NCBI RefSeq assembly: GCF_038958875.1
Contig: NZ_CP152407.1
Location: forward strand, 3,479,501-3,543,500
From: Acidovorax sp. FHTAMBA
GTDB lineage: Bacteria; Pseudomonadota; Gammaproteobacteria; Burkholderiales; Burkholderiaceae_C
Length of the DNA: 64,000 nt
Reading direction: 5' to 3'
The notes under the pieces were generated by a model that did no database searches, was not told the DNA's origin, and saw only the letters and a list, made by a program, of their open reading frames with translations. Positions 1 to 8,670 of the stretch are shown here, piece after piece (position 1 is the stretch's first letter; the number at the start of each line of letters is the position of its first letter). The position numbers and the translations under genes were made by a program.

Positions 1-155
1 TGGAAGGCGACTGGAACCCCGGCCGCACCGTGATTCTCAAGTTTCCGAGCTTTGAAGCCGCCCGCGCTTTCTACGACACGCCCGAGTACCAAAAGGCCAA
101 GGCAGCCCGCGAAGGCGCCGCCATCATGCGCATGGTGTGCGTCGAAGGCGTCTGA
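1..155 (+). CDS. DUF1330 family protein, C-terminal part
   Basis: The 5' part lies outside the window. The visible 50 codons read EGDWNPGRTVILKFPSFEAA and then RAFYDTPEYQKAKAAR, ending in TGA. The pattern 'VILKFPS..AARAFYDTPEYQ' is typical of the C-terminal half of DUF1330 proteins, small dimeric alpha/beta-barrel (EthD/YciI-like) proteins of unknown biochemical role. It sits about 100 bp upstream of eno in the same direction, but a hairpin repeat separates them, so co-transcription is uncertain. The function is unknown. Confidence 0.8.
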   Translation, partial: EGDWNPGRTVILKFPSFEAARAFYDTPEYQKAKAAREGAAIMRMVCVEGV

Positions 156-180
156 GCGCACACACCCGATTCGCTCTTTA

Positions 181-235
181 ATTGATAGCTGCCAGCGCTT
201 ATCCATCAAGCGCTGGAGCCCGATTTGATTTGAAA
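181..235 (+). repeat. Hairpin intergenic repeat, copy 1
   Basis: Reference copy of a repeat family in this window. It has an AT-rich arm 'attgatagctg', then a perfect stem CCAGCGCTT / AAGCGCTGG around a 7-nt loop ATCCATC, then a 'gcc..atttgattt' tail. It lies between the DUF1330 gene and eno. I know such elements to be abundant in Comamonadaceae genomes; their function is not established. Confidence 0.9.
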
Positions 236-254
236 CTTCTGCAAAAGGAAAACC

Positions 255-1541
<1,287 letters not shown>

Positions 1542-1684
1542 TGCCCCCCACGGTCGCCCACTGCGTGTGGCTCCCTGCCCCCCCAAGGGGCCACGTTTCC
1601 CTTTTGGGGCTGACCGCCAAGCGGTTCAGAGCGCCTTGGGGCGGCCCGGCGGCGAAACATCGTTGCAACAGTAAAGGTTGACCC
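1542..1684. other. GC-rich eno-ftsB spacer with inverted repeats
   Basis: Gene-free spacer made of short C- and G-runs, with CCCCAAGGGG-type inverted repeats and a 'gtggctccctgcccc' stretch. It resembles a second kind of Burkholderiales intergenic repeat. No clean terminator with a T-run is visible. AAAGG at 1673-1677 probably serves ftsB as a ribosome binding site. Confidence 0.4.
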
Positions 1685-1963
1685 TTGGTCTCACGCATCG
1701 TCACCGTGGTTCTGCTGGCACTGCTGGTAGGGCTGCACGCCCAGCTCTGGCTGGGGCGTGGCAGCGTGCCGCGTGTCAACGAGATGCAGCGGCAGATTGA
1801 TGTGCAGAAGGCCGCAAACGACCAGGCCCGCCAGGCCAACGAGCGCCTGGCGTCCGAGGTGCACGACCTCAAGGAAGGCCTGGACATGGTGGAAGAAAAA
1901 GCACGCAGCGAACTGGGCATGGTCAAGCCCAACGAGATCTACGTGCAGTTCACACCGCGCTGA
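1685..1963 (+). CDS. ftsB: Cell division protein FtsB
   Basis: Small bitopic inner-membrane divisome protein; FtsB pairs with FtsL and FtsQ and helps activate septal peptidoglycan synthesis. At 92 residues it is of usual length. Seen: an N-terminal hydrophobic segment (about residues 5-21, IVTVVLLALLVGLHAQLWL), then a heptad-rich coiled coil (MQRQIDVQKAANDQARQANE), and the conserved 'EEKARSELGMVKPNEI' region. The start is TTG at 1685, preceded by AAAGG; no ATG is available before the membrane segment. A terminator hairpin begins inside the last codons. Confidence 0.95.
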   Translation: MVSRIVTVVLLALLVGLHAQLWLGRGSVPRVNEMQRQIDVQKAANDQARQANERLASEVHDLKEGLDMVEEKARSELGMVKPNEIYVQFTPR

Positions 1964-1976
1964 GGCGCGGTTTTTT
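1955..1976 (+). terminator. Rho-independent terminator overlapping the ftsB stop
   Basis: Stem CCGCGC (1955-1960), loop TGAG that contains the ftsB stop codon, stem GCGCGG (1965-1970), then six T. It would end the eno-ftsB transcript exactly at the stop codon. The next reading frame starts immediately after the T-run. Confidence 0.85.
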
Positions 1977-2471
1977 GTGCACCCCGTGTCTGCGCCGCCG
2001 CCGACCATTGCCCTGATCGGCGCACCCGGCACCGGGGCCGCAGCCCTCGCACACGATTTGCAACAGCGGTTGGCACGAGGCGCTGCGCGCCTTGTCTGCA
2101 CGACGACCGCGGACGACTGCACGGCGGCTGCCCTCACGCTGCTGATGGGGCTGGACCTGCCCTGCCCGCCCGCGCAGCAACCCGACCGCGAAGCCGCGGA
2201 CGCCCGGCTTCGGGCTGCGCTGGCCCAGGCCGGGCTGCGTTACCAAGTGGTCTATGGCCAAGGTGAACGGCGGATCGAGAACGCGCTGAACGCTATCAAT
2301 AAGATAGCTATTGGCGCTTATCCAGCAAGCGCCAGAGGCAGTTTTGAATCAAAAAATGCCACCCGAAAGCCCCGGTTGCGCGACTGGAACTGCGAGAAAT
2401 GCAGCGACCCTCAATGCGAGCACCGCCTGTTCACCTCGCTTGTCGCCCAGCGAGAAGCACAGCAACCCTGA
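1977..2471 (+). CDS. Small protein with degenerate P-loop and C-terminal Cys cluster
   Basis: I do not recognise a named family. From GTG 1977 (GTG 1986 is an alternative) it encodes about 164 residues. The N-terminus has TIALIGAPGTGAAALAHDLQ, which looks like a Walker A region but lacks the K-S/T, so nucleotide binding is doubtful. The C-terminus has WNCEKCSDPQCEHRLF, a CxxCxxxxCxH cluster likely to bind metal. Between them lies a copy of the intergenic hairpin repeat, translated in frame (about 2291-2357). The retained Cys cluster after the repeat argues that the frame is still a gene. Its GTG start directly follows the ftsB terminator, so either read-through or a promoter inside ftsB must express it. 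Confidence 0.6.
   Translation: MHPVSAPPPTIALIGAPGTGAAALAHDLQQRLARGAARLVCTTTADDCTAAALTLLMGLDLPCPPAQQPDREAADARLRAALAQAGLRYQVVYGQGERRIENALNAINKIAIGAYPASARGSFESKNATRKPRLRDWNCEKCSDPQCEHRLFTSLVAQREAQQP
2291..2357 (+). repeat. Hairpin repeat, copy 2, inside a reading frame
   Basis: 'atcaataagatagct', then GGCGCTT / AAGCGCC around ATCCAGC, then a 'ttttgaatcaaaaa' tail. It matches the intergenic family but lies within the coding frame of the P-loop/Cys-cluster protein and is translated as NAINKIAIGAYPASARGSFE. Confidence 0.8.
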
Positions 2472-2493
2472 GGGCCGTGCCAAATCTGGCGGA

Positions 2494-3486
2494 TTACTGG
2501 ATGCCCGTGGGCCCGGGCGGCTGGCTGACAGCGGGCGAGACAAAAATCTGCGCGGCGTCCACTGCATCAAACCGGTACTGCTGGCCGCAGAACTCGCAGC
2601 CCACCTCGATGTCCTCGCGCTCGGCGAGGATGCTCTCGGCTTCTTCCGCGCCCAGGTTGCGCAGCATGTTGCTCACCCGCTCGCGGCTGCAGGTGCAGGC
2701 AAAACGCGGTCCGCTGGCGCCTTGCTGGGGCTCAAAGCGCAGCAGCTTTTCCTCCCAGAACAGGCGGCGCAGGATGGTGTCCACGTCCAGCGTCAGCAAC
2801 TCCTCGCGCGTCAGGCTGGCGGCCAGGTGGGCGATGCGGTTGTAGTCCTCGTTGTGGCCGATCTGGTCTTCGCTCTCGCGGTGCGAGAGCCCTGCGGCCA
2901 GGTTGCCTTCACCCTTGATGGGCATGCGCTGGATCAACAGTCCCGCCGCCACCTGCTCGTTGGCGCCCAGCACCAGGATGGTGTCGAGCTGCTCGGACTG
3001 CAGCATGTAGTGCTGCAGCACGTCGGACAGGCGGTCCAGCTTCTCGTGGTGGTTGCCGTGCAGCGGTACCACGCCCTGGTAGGGCTGCTGGCCAGGGTGG
3101 CGGTCCTTGGGATCCAGCGTGATCGCGCAGCGGCCGCCGCCGCCCACATTCACCATCTGGCTCAGGCGCGCGCCGTCGGGCACGTCGCCGTTGATGGTGG
3201 CCGTGGCGCGCAGGCTCAGGTCGGACTGCACCTCGGCCACGGCCAGCTTGACCGGGCCATCGCCAAACACCTGCAGCACCAGCGCACCGTTGAACTTGAT
3301 GTTGGACTGCATCAACACACCCGCCGCCGCCATCTCGCCCAGCAGCTCGCTCACCGGTGCGGGATACGCGCCCGTGGCGGAATTGCCTGCACGCACGCGC
3401 AGGATTTCCGTCCAGGCATCGGTCAGGCGCACGATCATGCCGCGCACGGGAAGGCCATCAAAAAGAAACTTGTGAAGTTCAGACAC
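2494..3486 (-). CDS. hslO: Redox-regulated chaperone Hsp33
   Basis: Cytoplasmic holdase that is switched on by oxidative stress when its zinc-binding cysteines form disulfides. About 330 residues from GTG 3486 (reads (V)SELHKFLFDGLPVRGMIVRL). Seen: the N-terminal substrate-binding fold (residues about 1-250) and the C-terminal switch CTCSRERVSNML and GCEFCGQQY, the CxC...CxxC zinc site. The frame runs open further upstream, but the conserved N-terminus begins at the GTG. The ribosome binding site is weak. The gamma-carbonic-anhydrase gene lies 26 bp upstream on the same strand, so the two are probably co-transcribed. Confidence 0.95.
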   Translation of the reverse strand: MSELHKFLFDGLPVRGMIVRLTDAWTEILRVRAGNSATGAYPAPVSELLGEMAAAGVLMQSNIKFNGALVLQVFGDGPVKLAVAEVQSDLSLRATATINGDVPDGARLSQMVNVGGGGRCAITLDPKDRHPGQQPYQGVVPLHGNHHEKLDRLSDVLQHYMLQSEQLDTILVLGANEQVAAGLLIQRMPIKGEGNLAAGLSHRESEDQIGHNEDYNRIAHLAASLTREELLTLDVDTILRRLFWEEKLLRFEPQQGASGPRFACTCSRERVSNMLRNLGAEEAESILAEREDIEVGCEFCGQQYRFDAVDAAQIFVSPAVSQPPGPTGIQ

Positions 3487-3512
3487 GCAGGGGTTCCAGA
3501 AAATGTCGGCAA

Positions 3513-4037
3513 TCAGCCGATTTTGCGCAGGCCGTTTCGAAAACGTCGCGCGTTGTCCATGTAGTGCAGGGCGCTCTGGCGCAGCCCTTCGATCTGCTCG
3601 GGCGTCAGTTCGCGCACCGCCTTGGCGGGGCTGCCAATGATCATGGAGCCATCGGGAAACTCCTTGCCCTCGGTGACCAGCGCACCGGCGCCCACCAGGC
3701 AATGCTTGCCGATCTTCGCCCCGTTGAGCACCACGGCGCCAATGCCGATCAGCGATTCGTCGCCAATCGTGCAGCCATGCAGCATGACCTGGTGGCCCAC
3801 CGTCACGCGCTCGCCCACCACCAGGGGTTTTCCGAAGTCGGCGTGCAGCACAGTGGCGTCCTGGATGTTGGAGCCCGCGCCAATGGTGATGCTCTCGGTG
3901 TCGCCGCGCACCACGGTGCCAAACCAGACGCTGGCGTCTTCGCCCAGCACCACGTTGCCCATCACCTGCGCGCTGTCTGCCACCCAGGCCGATGCGGCCA
4001 CCTGCGGCGCCACGCCATCGAGTTCATAAATTGCCAT
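3513..4037 (-). CDS. Gamma-carbonic anhydrase family protein (YrdA/PaaY-like)
   Basis: Left-handed beta-helix protein of 174 residues made of hexapeptide repeats (for example VVRGDTESITIGAGSNIQDA, MLHGCTIGDESLIGIGAVV). It carries the metal-binding His residues expected for the gamma-CA fold (LHADF, VGHQVMLHGC). Family members are trimeric; many are thioesterases or of unknown activity, and carbonic anhydrase activity cannot be assumed. It sits upstream of hslO in the same direction and is divergent from a DUF455 gene. Confidence 0.92.
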   Translation of the reverse strand: MAIYELDGVAPQVAASAWVADSAQVMGNVVLGEDASVWFGTVVRGDTESITIGAGSNIQDATVLHADFGKPLVVGERVTVGHQVMLHGCTIGDESLIGIGAVVLNGAKIGKHCLVGAGALVTEGKEFPDGSMIIGSPAKAVRELTPEQIEGLRQSALHYMDNARRFRNGLRKIG

Positions 4038-4120
4038 GCACCACTCCAGAAAAAGAAAAGGCCAGCGCGCGCAAGGCCACAGAAGCTGCCAGGCGTTACA
4101 GCGCCCCTAGAATTGTAAGG

Positions 4121-4924
4121 ATGGAGCTTCGCCAACGTGCACTGCAGGTCTTGTGCCTTTCAGACCCTGAACAAAAAGCGGCCGCAGCGCTTGCCCTGCA
4201 TGCGCAAGCAGCTACGCTTTCAATAGCAAACGACACGCACCCAATCCCCGGCGACGCCCACGACCTGCCAGGCCGCCCTGCGCGCCCCGAGCTTCGGCGT
4301 CATACCGACATGGCCCGGCGCTCGCCCGCCACGCCCGAGGGGCGCGCCGTGCTGATTCACGCCATCGCGCACATCGAGTTCAATGCCATCAACCTGGCGC
4401 TGGATGCCGTCTGGCGCTTTGGCGGCATGCCGCAGCGTTACTACCTCGACTGGATGCTGGTGGCGGCCGAGGAGGCCGGCCATTTCAGGCTGCTGCGCGA
4501 CCACCTGCGCAGCCAGGGCCATGACTACGGCGACTTCCCGGCCCACCAGGGCCTGTGGACCATGTGCGAGAAGACTGGGCACGACATCCTTGCCCGCATG
4601 GCGCTGGTGCCCCGGACCCTGGAGGCCCGGGGGCTGGACGCCACGCCCCAGATCCAGGCCAAGCTGCGCCAGGTGGGCACGCCCGACGCACTCGCGGCCG
4701 TGGCCATTCTGGACACCATCCTGCGCGACGAGGTGGGTCATGTGGCGATTGGCAACCACTGGTATCGCTGGCTCTGTGAACGGGCGGGGCTGGACCCCGA
4801 GACCCACTACGCCACGCTGGTGGCGCAATACGAGGCCCCGCGCCTCAAACCCCCGTTCAACGAAACGGCCCGCAAAAAGGCCGGCTTCACCGACAACGAA
4901 CTGCGCTGGCTCCAGCAGCTGTGA
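4121..4924 (+). CDS. Ferritin-like DUF455 family protein
   Basis: 267 residues, helical ferritin-like fold. Metal-ligand-type motifs visible: HIEFNAINLALDA, EEAGHFRLLRDHL, DEVGHVAIGNHWYRW. The role is unknown; homologues are sometimes linked to tRNA modification or rhamnose genes, but nothing here points to that. Start ATG 4121 is preceded directly by TAAGG, and TAGAAT at 4108-4113 could be a -10 element, which would leave almost no leader. The frame is open further upstream but the sequence there overlaps the divergent promoter. The early coding region (4166-4222) resembles a decayed copy of the hairpin repeat. Confidence 0.88.
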   Translation: MELRQRALQVLCLSDPEQKAAAALALHAQAATLSIANDTHPIPGDAHDLPGRPARPELRRHTDMARRSPATPEGRAVLIHAIAHIEFNAINLALDAVWRFGGMPQRYYLDWMLVAAEEAGHFRLLRDHLRSQGHDYGDFPAHQGLWTMCEKTGHDILARMALVPRTLEARGLDATPQIQAKLRQVGTPDALAAVAILDTILRDEVGHVAIGNHWYRWLCERAGLDPETHYATLVAQYEAPRLKPPFNETARKKAGFTDNELRWLQQL

Positions 4925-5017
4925 AATTCTGGTTACATGGCGCATTGCCGCCGCTCCTACAATCCGCCGCGCCAGCCCGGCACTGACACCGGCCCCTGTT
5001 TCTTCGATACTCCCTCC

Positions 5018-6283
5018 ATGAGCACAAACACCGCCCCCGGCACTTCTTCTGCACCTGCCACCGACAACCAGACCTCGGTCGCCATGATCGCGCGGCAGGC
5101 CATCGTCAACGCGCAACAGGTGGTGGTGGGCTACGAACTGTTCAACCGCTCGCGCAGCGGCGCGGCGCACACGGCCGCCACCGATGTGATCCTGGTCTTC
5201 ACGGCGCTGTCGCATGCGGGCACCGAAGAGCTGGTGGGCAAGAAGCTCATCTTCGTCAACTGCACCCACGAGAGCCTCTCGGGCGGGCACCTGGAACTGG
5301 TAGACCCTGACAAGGTGGTGCTGGAGATCCCGCCGCTGGGCCATGCGGCCAGTGAAGAGGTGGCCACGCGACTGCCCATCCTCACGGAGCTGCGCGATCG
5401 CGGCTTTCACCTGGCGTTCAACCACACTGTGCTGGAGTCGGCCTATGCGCCCTGGCTGCCGCTGGCCGACTACATCAAGCTGGACCTGTCGGTGCTGGCC
5501 CCCGACCAGCTCGCCGTGCTCATCAGCTATGCGGGGCGCCATTCGCAGGCTGAACTGATCGCCGAAAAGGTGGAAACCGCCCAGCAGTACGACATGGTCT
5601 CCAGCCAGGGCGTGCAGATGTTCCAGGGCTACTGGTTCGCGCGCCCAGCCCTCGTTGAGGCCAAGCTGCTCACGCCCTCGCAGGCCAGCATCATCGAACT
5701 CATCAACCAGGTGCGCAAACAGGCCAGCACCGACGACATCGAAGAAACGCTCAAGAAAGACGCTGGCCTGGCATTCAACCTGATGCGCCTGATCAATTCT
5801 GCCGGCTTCGGGCTCTCGCGCGAGGTGTCATCCTTCCGCCAGGCCGTCATGCTGATGGGGCTGAAAAAGCTTTTCCGCTGGGCCGCCCTGCTGCTGACCG
5901 CTTCGCGCACCAGTGGCACGCCGTCGTCCGTGGGGCAGACGGCCGTGGTGCGGGGCCGCCTGATGGAACTGCTGGCGCTGGAAACGCTGCCCCCCGAAGA
6001 GGCCGACCAGGCCTTTGTCGTCGGCATTTTCTCGCTGCTGGACGTCATGCTCTCGATGCCCATGGAATCGGCGCTGGGCCTGCTCAACGTGCCCGAGCCG
6101 GTGGCTGCAGCGCTGCTGCGCCGAGAGGGCTTTCTGGGCGACCTGCTGACACTGGCCGAGGCCTGCGAGTCCAGCGACGATGTGGTGTTCAACCGCACGG
6201 CAGGGCTGCTGCACCTGTCCAGCCAGCAGATCAACCTGGCCCACCTGCAGGCGCTGGCCTGGGCAGACCAGCTCGGCGACTGA
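5018..6283 (+). CDS. EAL-HDOD signalling protein, first of a tandem pair
   Basis: 421 residues. The N-terminal EAL-like domain (about 20-205) begins IARQAIVNAQQVVVGYELFN: the ExL triad is ELF in a non-canonical setting and several metal ligands are absent, so cyclic-di-GMP hydrolysis is unlikely. The HDOD domain (about 215-400) has INQVRKQASTDDIEETLKKD and NLMRLINSAGFGLSREVSSF. The architecture is that of the YuxH/CdgJ group, which affects motility and biofilm by protein interaction. A start at ATG 5018 fits the domain boundaries. The next gene is a close paralogue in the same direction. Confidence 0.92.
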   Translation: MSTNTAPGTSSAPATDNQTSVAMIARQAIVNAQQVVVGYELFNRSRSGAAHTAATDVILVFTALSHAGTEELVGKKLIFVNCTHESLSGGHLELVDPDKVVLEIPPLGHAASEEVATRLPILTELRDRGFHLAFNHTVLESAYAPWLPLADYIKLDLSVLAPDQLAVLISYAGRHSQAELIAEKVETAQQYDMVSSQGVQMFQGYWFARPALVEAKLLTPSQASIIELINQVRKQASTDDIEETLKKDAGLAFNLMRLINSAGFGLSREVSSFRQAVMLMGLKKLFRWAALLLTASRTSGTPSSVGQTAVVRGRLMELLALETLPPEEADQAFVVGIFSLLDVMLSMPMESALGLLNVPEPVAAALLRREGFLGDLLTLAEACESSDDVVFNRTAGLLHLSSQQINLAHLQALAWADQLGD

Positions 6284-6388
6284 CACCCGTCTGCCTGCGA
6301 TGCAGGGCGATGCGCAGGGATTCCTGTGCGGGCGGAGCGTGCCGGTCTAGAATCAAGTGCGAGCCCCGCCCTTCATCACAGCAGACCC

Positions 6389-7669
6389 ATGTCGAGCACA
6401 CCTGAACAAGACGCCCCCGAAGCTGCAGCGCCAGCGGTTGAACCCGTAGACGAGAACATCGCAATCATTGCGCGCCAGGCCATCGTGGATGAATCCCGCG
6501 CTGTCTATGGCTATGAGCTGTTTGACCGCTCCACGGCCTCTGATGCGCACACCGCTGCCAGTGATGCCGCCCTGCTGTTCAATGCACTGTCGTACGCCGG
6601 CACGGAAGCGCTGGTGGGCAAGAAAACGGTGTTCATCAACTGCACGCACGACAGCCTCTCGGGCGGCCACCTGGAGCTGATCCACCCCGAGAAGGTGGTA
6701 CTGGAAGTCCCCCCCCTGCCCGAAGGCGCCACCACCGAGCAGATCGAAGGCCGTATCCCCACCCTGGAAGCACTGCGCGCACGCGGTTTTCGCCTGGCGT
6801 TCGACCAGCAGGCCCTCAAGCGCGCCTACACCAGCTGGCTGCCGCTCGCGTCCTTCATCAAGCTGGACATGCAGGCCTTCAAGCCCGAACTGGCAGGGCC
6901 GCTGGTGAAGTTCTCCACCACCCACAGCAAGGCCACGCTGGTGGCCGAAAAGGTGGAAACCGCCGAGCAGTACGAGCTGATGCGCGGGCTGGGGGTCAAG
7001 CTGTTCCAGGGCTACTGGTTCGCCAAGCCGTCGCTGGTGAAGGCCACCACCATCCGCCCCTCGCAGGCCACCATCATCCAGCTCATCAACCTGGTGCGCA
7101 AACAGGCGACCACGGCTGAAATTGAAGAACTGCTCAAGAAAGACCCCACCCTGTCTTTCAACCTGCTGCGCTTCATCAACTCGTCGGGTTTTGGCCTGTC
7201 GTGCGAGATCACCTCGTTCCGCCATGCGGTGATGATCCTGGGCCTCAAAAAGCTGTTCCGCTGGGCAGCCTTGCTCATGACCACATCCCGCGCGGGCGGT
7301 GCCCCACCGGCCGTGGGCCAGACCGCCGTGGTGCGTGGCCGCCTGATGGAGCTGCTCGCCGCCGAGCTGCTGCCGCCCGAAGAATGCGACAACGCTTTTG
7401 TGGTGGGCGTCTTCTCGCTGCTCGACACCATGCTGGGTGTTCCCATTGAAAAAGCGCTGGAATCGGTGGCGCTGCCCGAGCCCGTGATGGATGCACTGCT
7501 GCGTGGTACCGGGGTGTTTGCGCCTTTTCTGGAGCTCACCATTGCGTGCGAAAGCGGCGATGAGGTGGCCTTTGCCAGGGCGGCTGACGCGCTGCATCTG
7601 TCCAACCGCCAGGTCAACTGGGCCCATCTGCAGGCGCTGACCTGGGCGGAAAGCCTGAACGAAGAGTGA
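6389..7669 (+). CDS. EAL-HDOD signalling protein, second of a tandem pair
   Basis: 426 residues, same layout as the gene 105 bp upstream and highly similar throughout (shared FINCTHDSLSGGHLEL, VAEKVETAEQYEL, LFQGYWFAKPSLV, FRHAVMILGLKKLFRWAALL). It also lacks a canonical EAL active site (YGYELFDRS). The two genes arose by tandem duplication; divergence is greatest at the N-termini. It ends 28 bp from the convergent xerD gene. Confidence 0.92.
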   Translation: MSSTPEQDAPEAAAPAVEPVDENIAIIARQAIVDESRAVYGYELFDRSTASDAHTAASDAALLFNALSYAGTEALVGKKTVFINCTHDSLSGGHLELIHPEKVVLEVPPLPEGATTEQIEGRIPTLEALRARGFRLAFDQQALKRAYTSWLPLASFIKLDMQAFKPELAGPLVKFSTTHSKATLVAEKVETAEQYELMRGLGVKLFQGYWFAKPSLVKATTIRPSQATIIQLINLVRKQATTAEIEELLKKDPTLSFNLLRFINSSGFGLSCEITSFRHAVMILGLKKLFRWAALLMTTSRAGGAPPAVGQTAVVRGRLMELLAAELLPPEECDNAFVVGVFSLLDTMLGVPIEKALESVALPEPVMDALLRGTGVFAPFLELTIACESGDEVAFARAADALHLSNRQVNWAHLQALTWAESLNEE

Positions 7670-7697
7670 CGCGCGCCGGGCGTTGGCCCGGCCAGGG

Positions 7698-8597
7698 TCA
7701 ACCCCGCGGATGGTGCTGCGCATGCAGCGACTTGAGCCGCTCCCGCGCCACATGGGTATAGATGGTGGTGGTGGAAATATCGGCGTGCCCCAGCAGCAGC
7801 TGCACCACCCGCAGGTCAGCGCCATGGTTGAGCAGGTGTGTGGCAAAGGCATGCCGCAGCGTATGGGGCGACAGCGGCACGGTGATGCCCGCCACCTGCG
7901 CCCATTTCTTCACAATGACCCAGAACATCACGCGCGTCATGCCGCTACCGCGCTGCGTCACAAAGAGGTCATCGGTCTGCTGGCCGCCCAGGATCGTGCC
8001 CCGCGCTTCCTGAAGGTAGCGCTCCAGCCACTGGCGGGCTTCCTCGCCAAAAGGCACCAGCCGCTCCTTGCTACCCTTGCCCATCACTCGCAGCACGCCT
8101 TCGTTCAACCCCAGCTGGAAGGTCTTGAGCGTGACCAGCTCCGTCACGCGCAGCCCGCTGGCGTACATCAGCTCCAGCATCGTGCGGTCGCGCAGGCCCA
8201 GCGGGTTGCCCAGGTCGGGTGCGTTCAGCAGTGCCTCCACCTGCGCCTGGGACAGTGTCTTGGGCACGCGCAGCGGCTGGCGCGCGGCCTGCAGGCGCAC
8301 TGTGGGGTCGGCCGCCATGCGCCGCTCGCGCACCGCCCAGTGAAAGTAGCGGCGCAGCACCGTCAGGCGCCGGTTGGCAGACGTGGCACGGGTCTGCGCG
8401 TGCCGGGCGGCAAAGTACCCCTGAAGATGGTGCTCGGCTGTGTCATCCAGCGCCAGCGGCGGCTGCTGGCCTGCCAGCCACTGTGCATACAGCGTGAGAT
8501 CGCGCCGGTAAGCGGCCAGCGTGTTGCGCGACAGGCCGTCCTCCAGCCACAGGGCGTCCACAAAGGTGTCAATGGCGGTCAGGCTGGTGGGGAGCAT
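7698..8597 (-). CDS. xerD: Tyrosine recombinase XerD
   Basis: Site-specific recombinase that acts with XerC at dif to resolve chromosome dimers. 299 residues, usual length. SAM-like core-binding domain at about 5-90. Catalytic residues all visible: R in YASGLRVTEL, K in GKGSKERLVP, HxxR in HTLRHAFATH, H in LLGHADIST, and the nucleophile Y in TTTIYTHV. It lies away from any mobile-element genes, which supports the housekeeping role. No partner xerC is in the window. Confidence 0.97.
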   Translation of the reverse strand: MLPTSLTAIDTFVDALWLEDGLSRNTLAAYRRDLTLYAQWLAGQQPPLALDDTAEHHLQGYFAARHAQTRATSANRRLTVLRRYFHWAVRERRMAADPTVRLQAARQPLRVPKTLSQAQVEALLNAPDLGNPLGLRDRTMLELMYASGLRVTELVTLKTFQLGLNEGVLRVMGKGSKERLVPFGEEARQWLERYLQEARGTILGGQQTDDLFVTQRGSGMTRVMFWVIVKKWAQVAGITVPLSPHTLRHAFATHLLNHGADLRVVQLLLGHADISTTTIYTHVARERLKSLHAQHHPRG

Positions 8598-8615
8598 GCA
8601 AAAACGATAGCACGT

Positions 8616-8644
8616 AAAAAAACCGCCCGTGGCAACGGGCGGCT
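8616..8644 (-). terminator. Rho-independent terminator of the Bug receptor gene
   Basis: Read on the minus strand: stem CCGCCCGT / ACGGGCGG with a 4-nt loop (8623-8642), followed by seven T (8616-8622). It stands just after the stop of the Bug-family gene and just before xerD, isolating the two. Confidence 0.9.
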
Positions 8645-8670
8645 TGGTGTGGCAACAAAGCCGCGCCGGC

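Noticed and set aside
181..235. TTATCCATC in the repeat loops as DnaA boxes
   Set aside because: It differs from TTATNCACA at the last two positions and the copies are scattered, with no origin-like AT-rich region or dnaA/dnaN genes.
7698..8597. Tyrosine recombinase as integrase of a mobile element
   Set aside because: Length and motifs fit XerD and no att-like repeats or phage/plasmid genes lie around it.
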